A DNA stretch of 64,000 nt from positions 3,534,001 to 3,598,000 of the forward strand of contig CM082594.2 in the NCBI GenBank assembly GCA_040954595.2, written 5' to 3'. Under the pieces are notes generated by a model, which saw nothing but the letters and a program-made list of their open reading frames with translations, was not told the origin of the DNA and made no database searches. Position numbers and translations under genes: made by a program. Position 1 is the stretch's first letter. Every line of letters starts with the position of its first letter. This document shows, piece after piece, positions 43,401 to 57,700 of this stretch. This DNA is from Balanoglossus misakiensis. Lineage: Eukaryota; Hemichordata.

Positions 43401-45687
43401 GTAAGTAACAGGCAGGCAATGAACATGTAATTTGCCAGTCGCCATGTTAGGGTATGGCCCACTTTGCATATTGGAGATCTCAGTACATCATTTACACCAT
43501 CTGTTTTGTGGGTTATCTATGCAATCATATCGTAAATCACCAAGGAAGAAATCGTTTAGTTGGCTTAGAAGGCATTCGTTATGTACTTACTTAGTCAAAA
43601 CTATTTCTTACAGCTTTGAAAGGTGTAGAAAAGGGGGATTGATAACACACACTACTCATTTGTTCTAAGACATATGTGAATGACAAGTATAATTAGAATG
43701 CTCCATCTGAGCAATGGTGATTAAATGTGTGCTTTGCATTGTACATTTAAACTGCACTAATTTTTTTCACTGGTGATTGAAATGAGGTCAAAAGTACATG
43801 TATGTAATTTTCAATGTAGATGGAAATTTCACATGGACCCCCGCAGACAAAGAAATGGTCAACATCTCAATTATCGTTACTGATGGCATGGCCAGCACTG
43901 CTGTAGTACCACTAATCAAAGTATGTGAATGTCAAAATGGCGGCAGCTGCAACTATAACGTGTCAGTAGACGGATACGACGTGAACAATGACAAATTTGC
44001 GGTATGTTCTCTTTATGGCGCTGTAAAATTCAAACTGCGTTTTTAACACGTGTGGTGAAAATACCGACAGAGACAACTGTACATTTTGTTTCCAAACATT
44101 TGAAGTAAGGGACCCCTATTGATCCCGCAATTACCACTCGACAGAAAACCTCGTGTTTATCGATACTCTTCCTGGTTGTTTCACTTCTGAGAAATATATT
44201 TTTGTTCAAACACCAGGTGTCATTTTTTATCTCATGATAACTAGTCACTAATAACTGCTCCTCATAACTAATTTCTTGTGATTGTATTATTTAATGTATG
44301 CAGGTAGTGACATGCACATGTCCATCTGGCTACACGGGTGACTTCTGTCAGAACGACTACGACGCCTGTTTAGACAATCCTTGTTTTCCCGGTGTGAACT
44401 GCACGGACAAATCACCCGACGAGGGCGCTGCGTTTGAATGCGGGGACTGTCCAGATGGTCTGATTGGAAACGGCACCAAGTGTTTTGGTAAGTTTAATGT
44501 GTGTAAGAATGACGCGTGATATGGGAAGAGGTGAGTTCATGTAACCCCAATCGACGAGAACCCATAACTATATCCTGGTTCATAGGTTAAGGTTAATCAA
44601 ATTGTACCTTGTTTGTAGCACATCTTTTCGCTATGAATACAATATACATTTAACTGTAAAATAAAATAAAATGTTGTTTTCAAGTATGCTTGCGGTACGA
44701 TGCCAGCTTTCACACATCCTGTTCGTAATTGAGTTTCAAAGCAAGGGTTTGTGCCTTTGATAGACTCCCGCATTGTACATCTTTTAGAAGGTACAAAGGT
44801 CGGTCTTATTGCATGGGTTAAAATGAAAAGACCGAAGGAAGTAATTTTCACGCCCGTACACGTTGACATTGATGATAAGCCAGACATTAGGGACATCAAG
44901 TATAATTGTTTATAGCACACACCTTCAATCATCATCGTGAAAGTGGGTACAATGTAGGAATGCAAATCGAAGTGGTTTGCACGTGAGTTGAATTAGTCCT
45001 ATTTAGCAGCTCTTCTAACATTTTGTTGGTGGTGGTGATATTTCAGACTTCGACGAGTGTGAAGAGGGGAGGGATTTCGATCCAAGTCAATCGTTTTGTG
45101 ACCAAATCTGTGTAAACACTCTTCGAAGTTATTCATGCCGTTGTTTCGAGGGTTATCGTCTCAATGAAGACAAAAAGGGATGTACAGGTAACATCATTTA
45201 AATGTCTTAATTATCAACCCAGGTTCAGATATTTTCATGGCATTTCAAAGCAATGTTGCTAAAAAACTACATACCTTAACATATACAATTACTAAAAATA
45301 CTGTGTTCTATTTATGAGTGTTTTGACAAGCCATTCTCCTGCCAGAGAATAGCTGCGTGTTTTGAACTTTGCGAATGTTTCACTATTTGGCAAATATACA
45401 ATCCACATTTAATTTTACGACTGGCTAGAAGAAACTAGAATAGACTGTCTTAATATACCTCTTCCTACTCCATATACAAAGTGCAAAGTTACATTAATTT
45501 CTTTCAGACATTGATGAATGCGCCGAAAACATCGATGACTGTCACCAGAAGGCAACGTGCATCGACACTGACGGTGGATTCAACTGCAGTTGCAATGCTG
45601 GCTACAGGGGAGTCGATGGAAATAGAACATTGTGTGAAGGTAAGACATTTACGAAAATGAAGATTTTTTTATTTGTCTGTGTTGTCT

Positions 45688-45718
<31 letters not shown>

Positions 45719-48700
45719 TTTCAGATATCAATGAATGTTTGGATTCTCCGTGTGGTGAAAATGCAGCATGTGGAAATATTGTAGGAAGTTACAAGTGTAC
45801 ATGTTTGGATGGTTATGAATTTGAGAGTGACAATATATTCAATTGTACAGGTAAGACATCGCATCACATCACATCACTAACGGCATGCCACACTACACCA
45901 TATACCACATAACATCACATCACACTGCAACGTTTTGTACAAAAACCATTTCAAAGTTTCATTGCAAACAGTCAAATACCCCACCGTTGAGGCACACTGA
46001 ATAAACGTGGAATTGTCTCCTTATTTGTCACCCTTTTATCGGACCTTTTCAGTATAACACGCACGTGAGATATATGACATATTTTAGAAGTCTAAATCCA
46101 TATGGTGTATGTTATTTGCAGATATTGACGAATGCGAGAGACGCAATGATAATTGCTATCCTGAGGCCACTTGCACCAACACCGACGGCTCCTTTGAATG
46201 TCAGTGCAACGACGGATGGACAGGAGATGGGATCACTTGCTCTGACGTCAAAGAATGTGATGACGTCACATTGAATGACTGCCACCCAAGGAGGGCTAAC
46301 TGCATTGAACTTGACGGCAGTTACTCGTGTTCGTGTAGGGATGGGTATGTCGGAGACGGCAAAACATGCGACGGTAAGACATGACCTGCGCAGAAGCATG
46401 AATATGTCCACTTGTCTTATTGTATGTCCACATTCAATGCTATACAGTTTGTATACAAATGTGGCGTTAAACGCATGTCGTTGTAGTTTATTTTTTCTGT
46501 AAATTGGCAAATACCAAGTACAGGTATATCGAAATATTTACAGCAAGAACCACATATTGCAAGGAAAACCTGTGCATGAAACAAATCCTGTACTTTTCGA
46601 AGTTAAAATATTGGAAGCAGAGATTTCGTAACATGTTATGGGTTGTGAACATGTATATTTCCAATGTAACTTCCGGTAAAAAAATCCTTGGCCACAGCTG
46701 TAGAAATCACAATTCTATGTATCGATAACATTATCTTGTTCTTTCTAAAGTTCCCATTATATTTCTAGGTAAATTGCAACATGTATGACGTTTACGAACC
46801 AATGATATTAAGTGCAGTTAATTGAAAATCTGGACCTGTATTGTTGTTGTTTTGTAGACACGGATGAGTGCACCACTGGCGACTACCAGTGTTCAGCGAC
46901 AGGATCTGAATGTGTGAACACGGTTGGGTCGTACCGCTGTGTGTGTGCAAACGGCTACATTGGTGGTGGAACTAGTTGTGAAGGTAAAATGCTATAAAAG
47001 TATACAGACATGTTAACCATGAGAAACTACAATGCGTACACTAAGAGAATGGGTGTTGCATTGATCTTATACTATTCTTAGATAAGTGCCTTAACTGTAC
47101 CATTACTCCTCCATTCCTTCATTAGGCCTAATTCTCAGCCTACAAGTAGATGAGACATTTCGTTTCCTTTCGTAGGTGAACTTTGAATAGTGTTGCAAAT
47201 TTTGTGTTCTATCAAACCGATGTTCTCACTTTAACTGAAGTGGAAAAATCTAAATGTAACAAGCCAAAAGAATTGAACCACGGTCTTGGTTCAAGAGATC
47301 CCCTTCCTGCTTACTGGTCCGCGCCAATGTTTTGTACTTTAAGTGTTTAGCCCATGTTAGCCTTGGGGTCAAGTTACAACAAAGTGTAAACTTTAACCCT
47401 TTCACCCCCAGTTCCCTCTTTAGAGGTCCAACTTTACCATAAAAAACAAAGGGTTTTGACAGAACCAAGGTAGTGGATGGGTTAAACCCTTAAACGTCGT
47501 TGCTCTCAGTTGCTTGATGAGCCATTTCAAATTATGCAAATGTTTCCATTCATCATGAACACAGGCAGTTAACTTGCATTAATGCCATATTTAATGTTTC
47601 TGCGACTAACACTTAACTTGAAGATATCAACGAATGTGCCGACAATACCACGAACACATGCTCGCCAAATGCAAGATGTGAGAATGTGGAAGGATCGTAC
47701 ACATGCGATTGTAGAACTGGTTACCTGGGAGATGGTCGAATATGTTCAGGTAGGATTGCTAAAAGGACTGATCCGTCATTCAGATTTGGAGTCCTCGATG
47801 TCTGGAAGATGTCCTAGATCTTGGTGGTTTCCATTTTTTATACAAATGTCTTGAAAGTGAAGCGAGGCGGGCTTTGTCTGAACAATTATCTGTTGTTTTT
47901 TTTCACCCAGATGTTGACGAATGCGCTCATGGCGATGAGAGCAACTGTCACGATGACGCTACCTGCGTGAACACATTGGGTAGTTTTATGTGCCTCTGTA
48001 ATACCGGGTATACAGGCGATGGAACTAACTGCACAGGTTAATGTTCTTTTTATGTTATAATTTTAACACATTTGTCAAGTGTAGAAAAGTTATACTTTAT
48101 TATAATATTTGTTGAAAAACACGTCAGCCCCTCTTATGAATACATACACACACTCAATCCAATACTCAACTGCTCGAGACACTTACGTTTATTGATCGTT
48201 TATGGTCGTTGAAAATTCATATGAAACTTGAAGAGAATTGTCATATTAAAACAGCACTTGCCCGTAGTTGTGTCAAGAATGTTAATTTTCTAAGCATTTG
48301 TATCGTGATGTATGTGGGACTATCCTCGAATGGCCCAATGGTATAAAACAATTGAATTTATTTCTAAAACTGCTTTTTATTGAACTTCAATGCATATTCT
48401 GCCACAAGAGTCTAGCAGTTCTGACTGTTGTGTTTTTAATCTCAAATGCCAAATTTGTGTGGATAATTTTGCAGATGTGGACGAATGTAATGATAATATC
48501 TGCAATCAGACCTGTACAAATACTATCGGAGATTATGAGTGCTCTTGCCAAGAAGGTTTCATTATCAACCCCGACGGACTACGCTGCGATAGTAAGAGAA
48601 AGTTAACCCATTTCATAGTTGAATACAATGGATATTGTTTATCTATAGCTGGGATATGGGAAACACTTCCCTATTCGGCTTGGTAATATCTCAACTCCGT

Positions 48701-51700
48701 AGGACTCGTAAAACATTCCCTTTGCGAGTTAGGCCTACCATTTACAGATGCACGTTTTACACTGGTCGTGAGCGACTCATGTCTACTTATTAAGTCCCCT
48801 CAGAGTTAACGCTATTGAATTACTATTCTTTTACAGCCATCAATGAGTGTACGTACAAAACAGACAATTGTTCCCAACTTTGCACTGACACCGATAGCAC
48901 AGATTCAAGTTTGGCCTCATACATATGCAGCTGTATCGATGGATTTTATCTCGAAGAAGACGGGTTCACTTGTACAGGTAAGGCCAAAGATTAGGGTGTC
49001 AACAAATACATAGAGGAATATCTCACTTTAACTGTTCAGTTCAAATTATTTATCCAATGGTCACTTACATGTATATCGGACATGGCTTCCTTGTATACAC
49101 ATGACCTATGCACTGAACGCTATCATTCAGAAAATCTGACGTCTTTCATGCGAGTCACGTTTTACTAATGAGAGTTTGGATTAGCTGCAGCGTTTATACG
49201 CAAATCAAGTTTGACTGTCTTGTTCGATCCGTAGTGAACGCAACTCGCAATTGTTCTTTGGATATGTGCATCAATGGTACCTGCTACAATAACAGTGATG
49301 ACGCCGAAGTGTGCTATTGTGATCGAGGATATAAACCAAGCAGTACGGAAGGCAACGTGTGCATACGTATGTATAGTAACCATATTAAAATGTTCATCAA
49401 TCTGCAGAATGTTGTTTAAATAAGTGACGAGTATTGATAAGAAATCGCAGGCTATTATCAACACAGCAATGTTCCTATCTACCATATATAGTACCGTTGT
49501 TCTTCTATTATACAATTCCTGAATAATATATACCACTGCCTTGAAAACTGGAACTCTGTATTCTCACGTGTGATCATTATCTTTTAGCAATTAATGAATG
49601 TAACGACACGGAGCATGTCGCAGCATGTGGGTCTAGAGCCAGGTGTTTTGATGTCACGCCTGGATACGAGTGTAAATGTCATGAAGGATATGAACTGACA
49701 TCTGACCTCAGGACATGCACTGGTAAGAATACGTTTATGTTTTTTAAGAATACAGTCCAACACTCCATGGGTTAATTGAAATTGTGGTCTTCGGGACTTA
49801 AACTCCACAGCTTCTTAATATTTCACCATTGCGTCTAATTGGACTATTTAAACCTTTTCACTTTTAAGTCGGTACTGCCAGTTCCGTGCATCATTAATTT
49901 ATCTCGTCGCATAATGGTATATTTGAACGGGAATGAATGTTGCGCTTATACTAGGACGGAAAGCAAACAGTATTACGACATTATCGTCAAGTTCAACAAA
50001 CATTGCTTGTTCTTACAGTGTATTTATATCAAAGTTACCCTAAAATGGTCCTGTTAACGCTTACATTGATATGTGGTTCAAATGTGTTTGCTGCACCATA
50101 CAATATTTACTATTTTCGGCTTGTCGTTGCAGATGTTGATGAATGCACATCCGATACTCATAGTCATAACTGCACAGATCGTGAAACATGCGCCAATACG
50201 CAAGGGAGCTACATTTGCGTGTGCAAAACTGGCTACGAAAATGAAAACTGTGACGGTATGTAGAAATGCCTGTTAATAATTCAAGAATAAACAGCAAATT
50301 ATTTTAATCGCTTACGATAACGAAATGGTATATTATGTATCGGTCTTGTCCTCTTTGTTTTTTATAACAAATTTGGTGGTTGATGGCAAAAGTACGCGTC
50401 TTGAGATGCATTGTAACTTTCAAGTAATACCTCAGCAGTTGACAAACCTTCTCTCTTAACTTTGTAGACATAAATGAATGCGAAAGTGGTTCGGCCGTAT
50501 GTCACAACAATGCCTACTGTAATAATACGGACGGATCATTCGTCTGTAAATGCAACGATGGTTATACAGGGAATGGAATTATCTGTACAGGTGCGTGAAC
50601 ATTCTCGTGTTATATATGACCAAACACCTCGATCTCTACATTTGATCAATGGCTAGTGTGGCGGTTCGTTCACGATCATGGTGGGCTCAGTAAATATTCG
50701 TACAATTACCATATTCTCGATTTTGATGCATAGCAATTGACTATAATAACTTGATTATTATGGAAATTTACACACATTTGCACGGAAATATATCTATTTA
50801 ACTCCTTGCATCACAGTGTCCTGCGTTTAAATGCTTTCCAGATATCGACGAGTGCTCTCCTCAGAATAATTCTAGTAATTGTGATGTCAACGCAGCTTGT
50901 ACCAACACTGAAGGATCATACAACTGCACCTGCAAGGATGGTTATAGTGGCGATGGGGAAATGTGTGAAGGTCAGTCAAATTTGTGCTGTGCTGTAAGCA
51001 ACGCACAGATAGGTGCTGGATGAATGTCTTTCAACATTAATCGTCCTGCCACGCATTTAGTGGTCCGTTGCCGATTAGTAGTCGCCCTTTTCTCTGAAAC
51101 AAGTTTTTTACTCAGTCAATATTTTCAGAAGGCAAATTCCTAATATATTGCGATGTCTGATCGCTTTGGAATTTGATATATTGGACTCTTTGGATGGTGT
51201 AAGTATAAGATGACATGATTCAGAATTTGGCAGATATATTGCTCAGGATATAATTCTGATTTGTTAACATTCTGACGGAATCTGTATTATTTTATATCTC
51301 GTATGTTGCCATTTAGTTACATATAAACATTTCAGAAGGTTGGTATGGTGTTATCCGAATCCGAGTTTAATACACTGTAGTGACAAGTCATTTGAATGTT
51401 CATTTTTAAATGAAAATTCCTCTTTTTCAGAAAAGTCCAGTGCTTTGCTTTGACATTTGGTGTTTGAGCCAGATGTTTTGACAACATAAACCAGCCTGAC
51501 CAAAATCAGACATTATTCAAATTGTACCACAATCTGTAATAATGTATTTGAACACAGTCATGTTTCCAAAATTCAAACATGCGCTTCTAAAAACGTTTCT
51601 AGACCAAGAGCATGGTCAACCATCATAATTCATATAACCAATTTCGGTTTGACAAGCAAATATTATAGGTGACGTTTAATTCAAGCACTGCAATGTATTT

Positions 51701-54700
51701 CCGGCTTATGGAAAGCAATTTGGAGATACCAGGTTATTGGAACCACGTGATTTTGCCTTTTCGAATTCTTTGTATGTGTTTTACATTCTTAGCTAGTTTG
51801 ATTTGTTTGTTGTCATTTCTTCATTCTTTAATTTATCATATTGTAGACATTGACGAGTGTGAGCGACAAGATCACATGTGTCACCCAGAGTACGGCGTGT
51901 GCAGCAACACAGACGGGTCCTATGTGTGTAGTTGTAAATCTGGATTTACGGGGGATGGCCGCAGATGCTATGGTAAGAAAATGGCCGCCTTGGAATTTCT
52001 GTGATCACGTGCATAAATATGTATTAAAACGTCTGTTTAGTGCACAGGAGTGTGACAATACGAACGCTCATAAATACGCCATTGATGAAGGCAGAGCGTG
52101 GCATTGTAATTCACTCCTATCATCAGATAGAGCGCAGCACTGTTCTCTATACATAAGGATAAGTGCGTCTGGATACGACATGGCTGTGAAGTTTTGCGTC
52201 ACAGCTGTGCCCTATTCGACTGAAATGTGAACTTGTGGCGAGTTTAGGAAACTCAGCCACACGATGTGCTTTATGGAACTGCCCATTCAGAAACGACGCG
52301 TTTTTGACGTCATTTGATGTAACAATCTTTCATTTTCCCCATAGATATCGATGAATGCGCCTTGCCCAGAGACGATGCACAGTCTGCTAAATGCGATATT
52401 AAAGCAGTGTGCGAAAATGGTCCAGGAAACTTTACTTGCCGTTGTAAAGTGGGTTATGAAGGCAATGGCACAGTTTGTGATGGTAAAACTTACATTGCAT
52501 ATAATTGAGAACATGTACAGAGATAGCATTTGAACACAGTCTGGATCATAATGTTTGGTCATAATGTTTAATTATGTTGTTTATTTGTATACATGCTTCT
52601 GTAAGTTAAACCGAGGACATTTGAAAAATAAATTATATGGGAGAATTTCGGTGTAGGTTGTGCTTTTTACTTGAACTAAAGCTTAGTGTAACCAATTAAA
52701 AAGTCCGAATTCAGAATTATGTTAAACTTTTTTCTTGTGCGTTTTATGGTATACAGTTGCAGCTATGTGACAGATATTGATTGTTTGCCCCTCCATGTAT
52801 TTAGAGGGCATTTTCATATAGATTACTGTCTTAAAACCATCGGGTTTACATTCATTTCACTGTATGTTCTCCGTGTGTAGATATCAACGAGTGCGATAAG
52901 GAGAACTGTACAGTTAATGCGACATGTGACAATATTCCCGGAAGCTACAAATGCAGTTGCAATGACGGCTTTCGAGGAGACGGAAAGCTCTCTTGCAGTG
53001 ACATAAACGAATGTGTTGAGACCCCGGATGTCTGCCACGACAACGCTGGCTGTAACAATACTATCGGAAGCTACGAGTGTTCTTGTCAGAAAGGATTCTC
53101 AGGTGATGGGAAGGATTGTCAAGGTAGGTTTGTATTACATATTGCAACTGTATCTATGTCTTTTAATGCAACTAGCCAAATTTAATCAATCAATTAATTA
53201 ATTAATTAAATTCATTATCTATCTAATTAATTAATTAATTCACTCTCACTAATTAATTAATTAATTCACTCTCACTAATTATTTAATTAATAAATAATTA
53301 ATTAATTAATTAATTATGGTATACAGTTGCAGCTATGTGACAGATGTTGATTGTTGATTGTTGATTAATTAATTAATTAATTGTTGATTAATTAATTAAT
53401 TAATTAGTGAGAGTGAATTAATTAATTAATTAACTCACCCAAATACCACCCACCCACCCACCCACCTAATCATTCATTCATTCATTCATTCATTCATTCT
53501 TTCATTCATCCAATTGATTAGTTAATTGTATGTATGTATGTATGTATGTATGTATGTATGTGTGTATGTATGTATGTATGTATGTTTGTATGTATGTATG
53601 TATGTATATGTGCTTAATAATTAATTAAATACTTGTTGTATTGTCTGTATGTTTTCTTATTCTAAAGTTCTTGCATTTCATTTCAGACAAAAATGAGTGT
53701 AATGGCACGAACGATTGTCATATCAACGCAACTTGTCTCAATAAAGTGGGAAGCTACGGTTGTCTTTGTATCACGGGATTTGAAGGAGATGGCAAGAACT
53801 GTGCTGATATCCATGAATGTGAAAGACAGACTGATGATTGCCCGGATGAGTCGAACTGTGTCAACACAATTGGATCTTATGAATGCCGATGTTTTGAGAA
53901 CTACCACATGAATGGGACTATCTGTGAAGGTAGGTGTTGATCTTTTCATATATGTAAATGAATGAAGTTCATCAATGTTGGTTTTATTGTGGATATCAGT
54001 GGCGCACTAGCTCTTACATCACGATGAATGCTCAATTAGAACACTCTATTTGTTGAACAGAAATTTTGTATGACTTCTGTAATATAATTATTGTATTTCT
54101 TCTAAATTATTAGACAATGACGAATGTGCCACAGGAGATGATGACTGTCCCAATCCTGAAAGTGTTGAATGTGTCAACACTCCTGGTAGCTTCGAGTGCA
54201 TATGTAAAGAAGGATACAACGGAGATGGTAGAAATTGTGATGACATTGATGAGTGCGTCGAGGAGGAAGACACGATCACCTGTCCCACGAACTCTCACTG
54301 TGAAAACACGATGGGATCCTACAGCTGCGTCTGTGACTCTGGCTATGAGAGTTATAACCAGACCTGTAGAGGTTGGTCACACAATTACTTAAATAACATG
54401 CCTTTGTATGCTACAGAACATTGTTGTGAAACGAGCAACATCGTTTGGTAGTCCCGCACAATTGTACAGAAGATGATTGTGCTTCCATGGTCTGACTTAT
54501 GTCACGATTCCATTCTCTCCTTCGTTTGCTTTATCGGATGGTACGCCTTAATGTCAAACTTTGTCCATACAGTGTCCGGTATACGTGTATATGATAGAAT
54601 ATTACGCGATATCTAAGCAGAGAATGCAACATGCTCTACATACATTTAGTAAAGAATTACATGTATTCAGCCTAAGAATATTTTATTACATCATTTCAAA

Positions 54701-57700
54701 GAGTTTATGTGACTGAATTAAGAATACGAAAGTAATTCTAACACAATTACTAATGGATAACATTTATATAAATATCAACAGCGAAAACTGTCTCTACAAC
54801 ACCCACTTCTGGCACATCAGAGACGGTCACAACTATAGATACTGCAAGAAGTACTTTAGGCACAACAGTGATCGCAAGGACAGCCCATAGTGAAGCCAGG
54901 ACAACCACTTTAGTTACATCAGACCTAGCAACACCTTCCAAACCTGACGTCACTTCTGGGGTAACCAGGACAGTTCACAGCGATGCCACGACAGCAGGTA
55001 CGTCATCAGACATGGCGACAACAGTCCAGAGTGAAGCTACTTCGGGTGTATCGGACACAACAACCACAAAACAAACAACAGCCCCAACATCTACTCCGGG
55101 CACATCAGACATGACCACTGCAAGAAAAACTGAAGCTGCAACAACTACACCTAGTACGTGAGAAGTATACCATGCAGCACTGTTTTTCTAGGAATATTAA
55201 TTTCATTTATCAAGATCCACGGTTACTGTTTTCGCAACATTAAATTATGTATGTTACTCAGCACTGCAAAGTTATATTCCCTAAAACATATTTCATCCAA
55301 ATCCACAGGGACAGATACGTGCACGGCGGACTCATGTGATGGCGAAACCGAATATTGTATGAATGTAGGGCGTGGTCACAGGTGTCGCTGCAAACCTGGA
55401 ACAAGAAGAGTTGATGGGAATTGCGTTGGTAAGTACCATGTAGCTCTGATTTAGACGACGTTTGATCATGGGACCCACACCGATTTAGATCATGCTTACA
55501 GTCGTCTGGTAATCTGATTTGACGCGAAATTTTAAGTGAAATCAAATATGTACACAGCTAATACTGCATACAAGTAAATCTGGCTGAAGATGGCATAATA
55601 CTCCCTACCTTAGATGGCATAATTCTCCCTACCTTAAATAGGTTATAAGCTACCTAAGTGAGTGATGAAAATCTCATATGGTCGACACAATTTCAAGATG
55701 GCCGAATTTTGCCATATTTAAGAAATAGGACTTCATAAGCTAAAGTGATGATGGGTCATTCTGAAACTTTTTAACAGAAAAAATAAAATGTGAAAAAAGG
55801 TTGAGTTTAATATGGTAACTACAAAGACAGACATGTTTGATTAGAGGAAGTCTTAAATACAGTAAACATATCATTCCTTCTATCTCTTACTACAGTTGAG
55901 TTGTCGACTTTTCGCCCAGAATGCAATGTGATTTGACCCCCTAGCGCAAAGTGAAAACATATTTAAGGCAGCCAGAATTGTGTAGTGGCACTGATTGAAG
56001 CATGACAGCCGCAAAACAAGACCAAACAGTAGTTATCAATCTAATACTTGTATTTGACAGCAATCAAGACATTCATTAGCGTCTTTACCATCGACAAACG
56101 GAAAGACAAAGATGCAATTTATGTGCCTGCATTGAGTGACAGAACGTCAGAAGTATTCATATCTTTGGCAGAGGATTTCATCAAAATGGTAAGATTTGGC
56201 CATGTCTTCCGCCTTTAGTAGTGAGATTCTATGAATCTTAATTTAAAAGAAAGTAGGTGATACAATTTTAGTGCTTAGTCTGAATTTCAAATTCGAGTTC
56301 ATATTTCTTAATGATTGTACTCATTTCCATATGACTTCGTTCAAAGATTGACGCAATGATGCGGGCTCTATATCCACTTGTGTACGTGGAGACCTACATT
56401 ATTGGATTCAGACCTGGAAGCATCGTATGCGACTCCACCTGTGTCTTTAAAGGCGATGCTGACATCACCAACGCTACTTTGACGGAAGATGTGTACAATT
56501 ATACTGGTCACGAGGATCAGTGGACATCCAATAACTTGACTATGAGAGCAGACGTTAAATTTCAAGGTAGGACAACAGACTTTCTGAAATTACTGAATCA
56601 ATCCATTTACAAGTTGTTTCGCATAAAATAACGCATGTTTTGTTTATTTCAGCTTATAACGAAAGAATTTGTGCCATCCCAGGGGCCCACGATTGCTCCA
56701 CAGAAGACGTGTGTGTTGATTTCTCTAATGGCACATTCAAATGTGTACCAGGTACGTATTTATTCGGATGTTTAGACAGTGTACGCATGTAAACCATAAA
56801 ATACCACACAAGTATGACAAAAATATGATGTTGCATCAAAAATGTAGGTAGCCAGGTATTCGTGAAAAAACTGAAGGAGTTTCATATTATCACCAAAAGA
56901 GACGTGTTCAGAAAAATTATAAAAAGGGTGATTTTGAACAGTTTTATACCGATATGAGGATTTGCATTTCTTTTAAGAAGATATTCAGTTCAGGCGAATT
57001 ACAGCAATGGTGATCGTTCTTTTTGAGTTAATGTACCGTCACAACGATATTACCTCATGTTCGACATGGGTACTTACCGTTTGAAAGCGATGAGGACTGA
57101 CAAAAAAAACATATTACAAGATGTGCCATTATTTACATTGTTCTAAAAACTATATTTTCGTGTACATTCACAACAGAACCATGCAAGGGCAATCCGTGCC
57201 GAAATGGTGGAACCTGTGAGATTTCCGACGATGGATTTCTGTGCAAGTAAGTGGGATTACATCCACAATGTGCCCAATCAACATTTCAACATTTGTGTCT
57301 CCCACTGTTATTAGCTATGGGCATTTATACATTTGACTTTTGACAACAAAGCGTCAGCAGTAAAGAGTACAAATTACATGTAGTGGGCTGAACGAGTTTC
57401 AATAAAACAGATTCGGATTGTCCTTGTGGTGTTATAAAGCTTGTTTTCCTATGGATTACATCTTTGCGCAATTACATTATATTCCTTTCCATTTCTCGCA
57501 GATGTGCAAATGGCTACATGGGAGATGTCTGTGAATCAAGCCGAAGTAAAACAGGTAATGCTCTGATAGCCTACTGTGAGTCATTAACATTATGTTAATT
57601 GTGCACTTATTGTAAAATCGAATCCTGAACAATTTACACTTATTCATTGTAAAATTGCGAGGGAAGGTAAACACGCATTCCTACTATAAGAAGAAAAAAA

